Origin: Fermentibacter sp963718745 [NCBI: Candidatus Fermentibacterota bacterium]
Lineage (GTDB): Bacteria > Fermentibacterota > Fermentibacteria > Fermentibacterales
Reading direction: 5' to 3'
Length of the DNA stretch: 64,000 nt
Assembly: GCA_963718745.1 (NCBI GenBank)
Contig: OY970370.1
Span: 868,001 to 932,000 of the forward strand
The notes beneath the pieces are model-generated. The model was not told the DNA's origin. It saw only the letters and a program-made list of their open reading frames with translations, and did not search any database. The position numbers and the translations under genes are program-made. This document shows positions 60,219 through 64,000 of the stretch, in pieces. Each line of letters starts with the position of its first letter. The first letter of the stretch is position 1.

Positions 60219-61544
60219 TCATTCGAGGCTTGTTACGTCGACTATGCTCTGCAGCTTCATGAGCAGAGACTTCGACGGGTCGGCGTGTCCGCCTGTGAAG
60301 AAGTCGGCGATCGAGAGAACTATGCCTATCGTTATCAGGGTCATCACTATGCCCTTGCAGGCGTCCTGCCCCTTCACCGCTCCGACCTGCTTGGGCTCGC
60401 GGCCGAGGTAGGCGCTTGCGGCGTAGAGCTCCTCGCCTATCAGCGTGTAGTCGCACGTGGTGATGAAGAAGGGCAGCTGGGTTATCGCGTCCGTGCCCGC
60501 GATCTGGATCGCGCCCGAGAGCGATCCGGTCTCGGCGAGGAGCAGCGACTCGGCCCAGAACATGCCGAGATAGAAGTTGGTCGCGGGTTTCTCGCGCATC
60601 ATCAGTCCGTTTACCGCGGCAACGTACGCGAACTGGCTGTCCGTGACGAAGAAGACGGAGTTGGCTTCATAGGAATCGGGCCGGCCCGCCTCCATGTACG
60701 CCTGCTTGACAGTCTCCTCGGCCACAGTGTAGACGATCGGGTCGCGGTTGGGGACCCTCAGGGGGGTCTGGTATTCCGCCACCTTCTTCGCCACACGGCT
60801 GAGGATCGTGAGGCTCGCTATCGTAGCGACGTCTTCAATGCTCGAGAGCCCGGGGACGTAGAGGATCGGCTTGCCCATCTCCGTGGCGCGGCCTATGGCC
60901 TCGTCAATTGCGTCTATGCCTGGAAGCGGCCTCAGGTAAAGCTCGTGACCTCTCGCAGCTCTCCGGAAATAGTAGAAGATGAGCCCGACGAAGAGCAGAC
61001 AGCCGATCAGAACCTTGACCTTCTCGGTGTGGAACAGCTCGCCCCGCCCGACGGCCTGGGCGGTGACGATCTCGCCGGGAAACTCCCTGCAGTCGACTGT
61101 GACGGCCGAGACCCGGTACTCGTACTGCGTCCCCGGTATGACGAGGAAATCAGGGTCGTAGCCGTCGACTATCTCCGTGGGGTCGCCCATGGGGACCGTC
61201 TCGACCTTCACCCACTCCTCCGTGCCGTCCGACGCGCCCGGGGTGCGCCTGTAGACGTTGTATGCAAGCACGCCCAGAGCTTCGTCCGGGCTCGGCTCGA
61301 AGGCGACCAGGAGGTGGTCACCCGCATCGTTCGGGAAGTCCGAGACCGTTATCGCGCCGGGTGGAGCCGGCTCCACCGGCGGGACGAGCCCGGTCACTGT
61401 CTCCGGGATGGCGACACCGCTGTCGGCGAGGGCTGTCGAGTCGGTTCCCGCAGGAGGCATCTCCTGCGCGGGAACCGTCTGCGCCATGGCCACCCCGAAC
61501 GGCAGTACCGCCACCAGGAGCAGCAGCTCAAGGTGTTTTCGCAT
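60219..61544 (-). CDS. DUF6754-like membrane protein with fibronectin type III domain (cluster gene 1)
   Basis: 441-aa exported protein. Signal peptide (MRKHLELLLLVAVLPFGVAMAQ), an Fn3-like domain (about residues 60-160, YNVYRRTPG...YEYRVSAVT), a central membrane segment (VLIGCLLFVGLIFYYF) and a larger C-terminal domain with further hydrophobic stretches (GIVMTLITIGIVLSIADFF). The C-terminal part resembles DUF6754. The role is unknown. ATG 61544 precedes the signal peptide; the longer frame overlaps serA. Confidence 0.72.
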   Translation of the reverse strand: MRKHLELLLLVAVLPFGVAMAQTVPAQEMPPAGTDSTALADSGVAIPETVTGLVPPVEPAPPGAITVSDFPNDAGDHLLVAFEPSPDEALGVLAYNVYRRTPGASDGTEEWVKVETVPMGDPTEIVDGYDPDFLVIPGTQYEYRVSAVTVDCREFPGEIVTAQAVGRGELFHTEKVKVLIGCLLFVGLIFYYFRRAARGHELYLRPLPGIDAIDEAIGRATEMGKPILYVPGLSSIEDVATIASLTILSRVAKKVAEYQTPLRVPNRDPIVYTVAEETVKQAYMEAGRPDSYEANSVFFVTDSQFAYVAAVNGLMMREKPATNFYLGMFWAESLLLAETGSLSGAIQIAGTDAITQLPFFITTCDYTLIGEELYAASAYLGREPKQVGAVKGQDACKGIVMTLITIGIVLSIADFFTGGHADPSKSLLMKLQSIVDVTSLE

Positions 61545-61570
61545 ACACAGCCTTTCCTGGTGTTTGGTGA

Positions 61571-62482
61571 CTACTTGAAATACTCTACCAGTATCTTCGA
61601 GACCTCTCCACCGACACGCGTGGTGGCACCCTCGGTGCCCGCCCCGATGTGGGGAGTGGCTATCAGCTTCTCGTGGGAGACCAGGTCGGTGTCCTCCGGC
61701 GGCTCCTTCTCGAAGACGTCGGTACCCGCAGCGAATACCTTCCCGGACACGAGCGCGTCCTTCAGGGCCGCTTCGTCGATCGTGCCGCCGCGGGCGCAGT
61801 TCACGATCACGACACCGTCCTTCATGGAGTCGAACTGCTTCTTCGAGATGATGTGGCTGGTCTCGGGAGAGAAGGGGATGTGGAGGCTTATGAAGTCGGC
61901 CTCGCGGCACAGCGTGTCCAGGTCGACCTTCTTCGCGTCGAGGCCTGCGGCGTCCGTGACGAACGGATCGTAGAACACGACCTTCATCTCGAACGCGAGC
62001 GCCCTCTTCGCGACCTCCCTCGCGATCCTCCCGAAGCCGACGAGACCCAGCGTGGAGTGCCAGAGTTCGATGCCCTTGCTGAAGGCCTTCTTCTCCCACT
62101 TGCCTTCCTTGCAGGTCCTGTCGGCCCTGGGGATGAACCTGCAGCAGGCGAGCATGTGAGCCATGGCGAGCTCGGCAACGGCCACGGAGCTGGCGCCGGG
62201 CGTGTTCATGACCTTCACGCCGAATTCCTTTGCTGCTGCTGCATCGATGTTGTCCATGCCCACGCCGCCCCGGACGACCAGCTTCAGGGTTCCGGCAGCC
62301 TTCTCGAGCACGGGCCTGGTGACCTTGGTGGCGCTGCGCACCACCATGGCATCGAATCCCGATATTGTTGCAATGAGTTCATCCGGAGACATGCCCGGCT
62401 TCTCCACAACTTCGTGCCCCGCCGACCTTATCTCCGCGACAGCATCCGGAGAGATTGGATCACAGATGAGAATTCTCGCCAT
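61571..62482 (-). CDS. serA: D-3-phosphoglycerate dehydrogenase-type oxidoreductase
   Basis: 303-aa D-2-hydroxyacid dehydrogenase, probably the first step of serine synthesis. NAD motif GLVGFGRIA, catalytic Arg in NCARGGTIDE, Glu in EKEPPEDTD and His in PHIGAGTEGA. It lacks the C-terminal ACT regulatory domain of many SerA proteins. AGGAGG precedes ATG 62482. Other 2-hydroxyacid substrates cannot be excluded. Confidence 0.85.
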   Translation of the reverse strand: MARILICDPISPDAVAEIRSAGHEVVEKPGMSPDELIATISGFDAMVVRSATKVTRPVLEKAAGTLKLVVRGGVGMDNIDAAAAKEFGVKVMNTPGASSVAVAELAMAHMLACCRFIPRADRTCKEGKWEKKAFSKGIELWHSTLGLVGFGRIAREVAKRALAFEMKVVFYDPFVTDAAGLDAKKVDLDTLCREADFISLHIPFSPETSHIISKKQFDSMKDGVVIVNCARGGTIDEAALKDALVSGKVFAAGTDVFEKEPPEDTDLVSHEKLIATPHIGAGTEGATTRVGGEVSKILVEYFK

Positions 62483-62549
62483 AATCATCCTCCTGCATGG
62501 AAGCACAAACTGCGAATGCGCATCAACCTATCCACAAGCCGCACAAAAG

Positions 62550-63491
62550 TCAACGAGACGTCCTCCCGCAGAGCCTGCGCGCCGCCCCGGCAACCGCGCC
62601 GGCCGTGAGTCCGAGGAGTTCGAATACCTGCTCGGGGGAGCCGCTGGTCCCGAACCTGTCCCTGACGCATACGGGCTCCACGGGAACGGGACAGCGCCGC
62701 GCCAGGAGCTCCGCGACGGCTCCGAACAGGCCGCCCGCCTCCTGGTGGTCCATGGCCACCACCACGCGGCCGCACCTGCCGGCTGCCTCGACTATCAGAT
62801 CATCCGCGAGGGGTTTGACCGAATAGGCGTTCACGAGGAATGTAGAAACGCCCTCCCCGGCCAGCATGCCGGCCGCCTCGAGGCAGACGGCGACCATGGC
62901 CCCCGCCGCTATAATGAGTACATCCCCACCGTCGAGGAGCACATCGGCCCCGCCCGGGACAAGGGTGCACTCCCCGCTGTAGACGACCGGAACCGGGTTC
63001 CTGCCGAACCTCACATAGACAGGCCCTCCGGTCGATGCGGCGGCGAGGGCGGCGGCCCTGGCCTGGGGTGCGTCGGCAGGAACGAGGACGTGCATGTTCG
63101 GGAGGACCCGCATGATGGCGACGTCCTCCAGCGCCTGGTGCGTGGCTCCGTCCGGTCCGGCGCTCAGCCCGGCGTGAGCGCCCCCGATCTTCACCCCCAG
63201 GTCCATGTGGCAGATCCCGGTCCGGATCTGCTCCCAGGCTCGCCCGGCAGAGAACACCGCGTAGCTCTGGACGAAGGGCACCAGGCCGGCCAGCGCCATG
63301 CCTGCGGCTTCGGAGAGCATCTCCTGCTCGCTGACTCCGAGGTTGAAGTGCCGTCCGGGGAAGCGCTCCGCGAAACGCTCGCCTCCTATCGACCTGGAGA
63401 CGTCGGCGTCGAGCAGCACCACTCTCCCGTCCCGTTCGGCGGCCTCGACGAGGCCATCCATCCAGCCCTCGCGCATGGGTATCAGGCTCAT
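62550..63491 (-). CDS. Transketolase, C-terminal subunit
   Basis: 313-aa half-transketolase carrying the pyrimidine-binding and C-terminal domains (DADVSRSIGGERF, GVSEQEMLSEAAGMALAG, QALEDVAIMR). It pairs with the N-terminal subunit encoded just upstream, as in split transketolases of archaea and many anaerobes. ATG 63491 overlaps the N-terminal subunit stop (ATGA). Confidence 0.92.
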   Translation of the reverse strand: MSLIPMREGWMDGLVEAAERDGRVVLLDADVSRSIGGERFAERFPGRHFNLGVSEQEMLSEAAGMALAGLVPFVQSYAVFSAGRAWEQIRTGICHMDLGVKIGGAHAGLSAGPDGATHQALEDVAIMRVLPNMHVLVPADAPQARAAALAAASTGGPVYVRFGRNPVPVVYSGECTLVPGGADVLLDGGDVLIIAAGAMVAVCLEAAGMLAGEGVSTFLVNAYSVKPLADDLIVEAAGRCGRVVVAMDHQEAGGLFGAVAELLARRCPVPVEPVCVRDRFGTSGSPEQVFELLGLTAGAVAGAARRLCGRTSR

Positions 63492-64000
63492 CCGGACCAT
63501 TCGCCACGGATCTCGCGGCAGGCCCGTTCGAACTCCGGGCCATCAGGACACTTTCCGTGCCAGAGGCAGCTTCCCTCCATGAAGGATACCCCTCTGCCCT
63601 TCACGGTCCTCGCGCAGAGGACCACGGGCATAGCTGCGGCGCGCGCCTCCAGGAATGCCGCTTCGAGCGCCTCGAAGGAATGCCCGTCGAGGTCCACGGG
63701 GTGCCATCCCCATGCGAGCCACCTGTCACGGACGGGCTTCTGCCGCTTGATGTCGTCGACCCTGCCGTCCAGCTGCACTCCGTTGCAGTCGACTATCGCG
63801 ACGATGTTACAGAGGCGCGCATGAGCCGCGCCTGCCGCGGCCTCCCATACCATCCCCTCCTGCAGCTCGCCGTCCCCCAGCAGACAGTAGACCCTGGCCG
63901 TGGAACGTCCGAGCGCAAGCCCGCGCGCCATGCCCACGGCCGTGGTGAATCCCTGGCCCAGGCTGCCCGTGGAGGCGTCCAGGCCCGGAAGGGCGTTCAT
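63488..64000 (-). CDS. Transketolase, N-terminal subunit (partial)
   Basis: C-terminal 170 residues of the TPP-binding half (STGSLGQGFTTAVG, LLGDGELQEGMVWEA, IVAIVDCNGVQLDG). The true start is beyond the window edge: the first Met at 64000 is an internal residue just before the STGSLGQG motif. Forms one enzyme with the downstream subunit. Confidence 0.92.
   Translation of the reverse strand: MNALPGLDASTGSLGQGFTTAVGMARGLALGRSTARVYCLLGDGELQEGMVWEAAAGAAHARLCNIVAIVDCNGVQLDGRVDDIKRQKPVRDRWLAWGWHPVDLDGHSFEALEAAFLEARAAAMPVVLCARTVKGRGVSFMEGSCLWHGKCPDGPEFERACREIRGEWSG

Overview
The window is a dense, GC-rich bacterial chromosome segment with short intergenic gaps and many ATGA/GTGA stop-start overlaps. 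Three secreted proteins end in a type IX secretion (T9SS) type A sorting domain: a PQQ-repeat protein, a PPAD-like peptidylarginine deiminase and a gingipain-like C25 peptidase. OmpW-like and other beta-barrel proteins are also present. Together with low-potential iron-sulfur enzymes (a 2-oxoacid:ferredoxin oxidoreductase, DUF362 and NIL ferredoxins, a rubredoxin and a hydrogenase-regulator-like protein), this points to a Gram-negative, anaerobic, uncultured member of the FCB superphylum, for example a Fermentibacterota- or Eisenbacteria-like lineage. The phylum cannot be fixed from the sequence alone.

Layout. 1-5.1 kb: K+ uptake regulator (KtrA/TrkA), signal peptidase I, MscS, RadC. 5.1-10.8 kb (minus strand): a tightly overlapping operon alr - MBL phosphodiesterase - namZ - metallophosphoesterase - leuC - leuD. 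10.9-14.7 kb (plus): a DUF362 ferredoxin protein, then a leader region with a terminator, then a three-gene operon (COG2122/UPF0280, NIL-ferredoxin, DUF39/COG1900) that matches the methanogen sulfide-to-homocysteine route. 14.8-23 kb: MscL, small exported proteins, ArfB, the T9SS PQQ protein between two copies of a 195-bp MITE, OmpW-like protein and the PPAD-like enzyme. 23-26.7 kb: HcnABC-type FAD oxidoreductases. 26.8-32 kb: EF-G-like GTPase, then the C25 peptidase. 32-43.2 kb: an inverted-repeat element, queuosine-precursor transporter, LeuRS, a large PAS/GAF protein with a decayed kinase domain, Ndk, an outer-membrane protein and the VOR complex. 43.3-47 kb: a TetR-controlled TolC/adaptor operon with no inner-membrane pump, ending in a molybdopterin oxidoreductase. 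47-54.4 kb: AI-2E family protein, ClpB, Gfo/Idh oxidoreductase, a decayed ABC ATPase with a membrane partner, and a GNAT. 54.5-56.2 kb: SelD, three tandem structured repeats and tRNA-Phe. 56.3-64 kb (minus): split transketolase, SerA, a four-gene membrane cluster of unknown role, a rubredoxin fusion, a TM1266-like regulator and a TIGR02757 protein.

The strongest unexpected signal is selD. Its conserved N-terminus, including the catalytic residue and lysine, is present only if an in-frame TGA at 54683-54685 is read as selenocysteine. A hairpin that fits the bacterial SECIS consensus follows the TGA. The same frame extends upstream into a Cys-rich (DUF6485-like) module with its own strong ribosome binding site. 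A second notable signal is the set of three ~105-nt tandem repeats at 55694-56142, whose stems are kept by compensatory changes.
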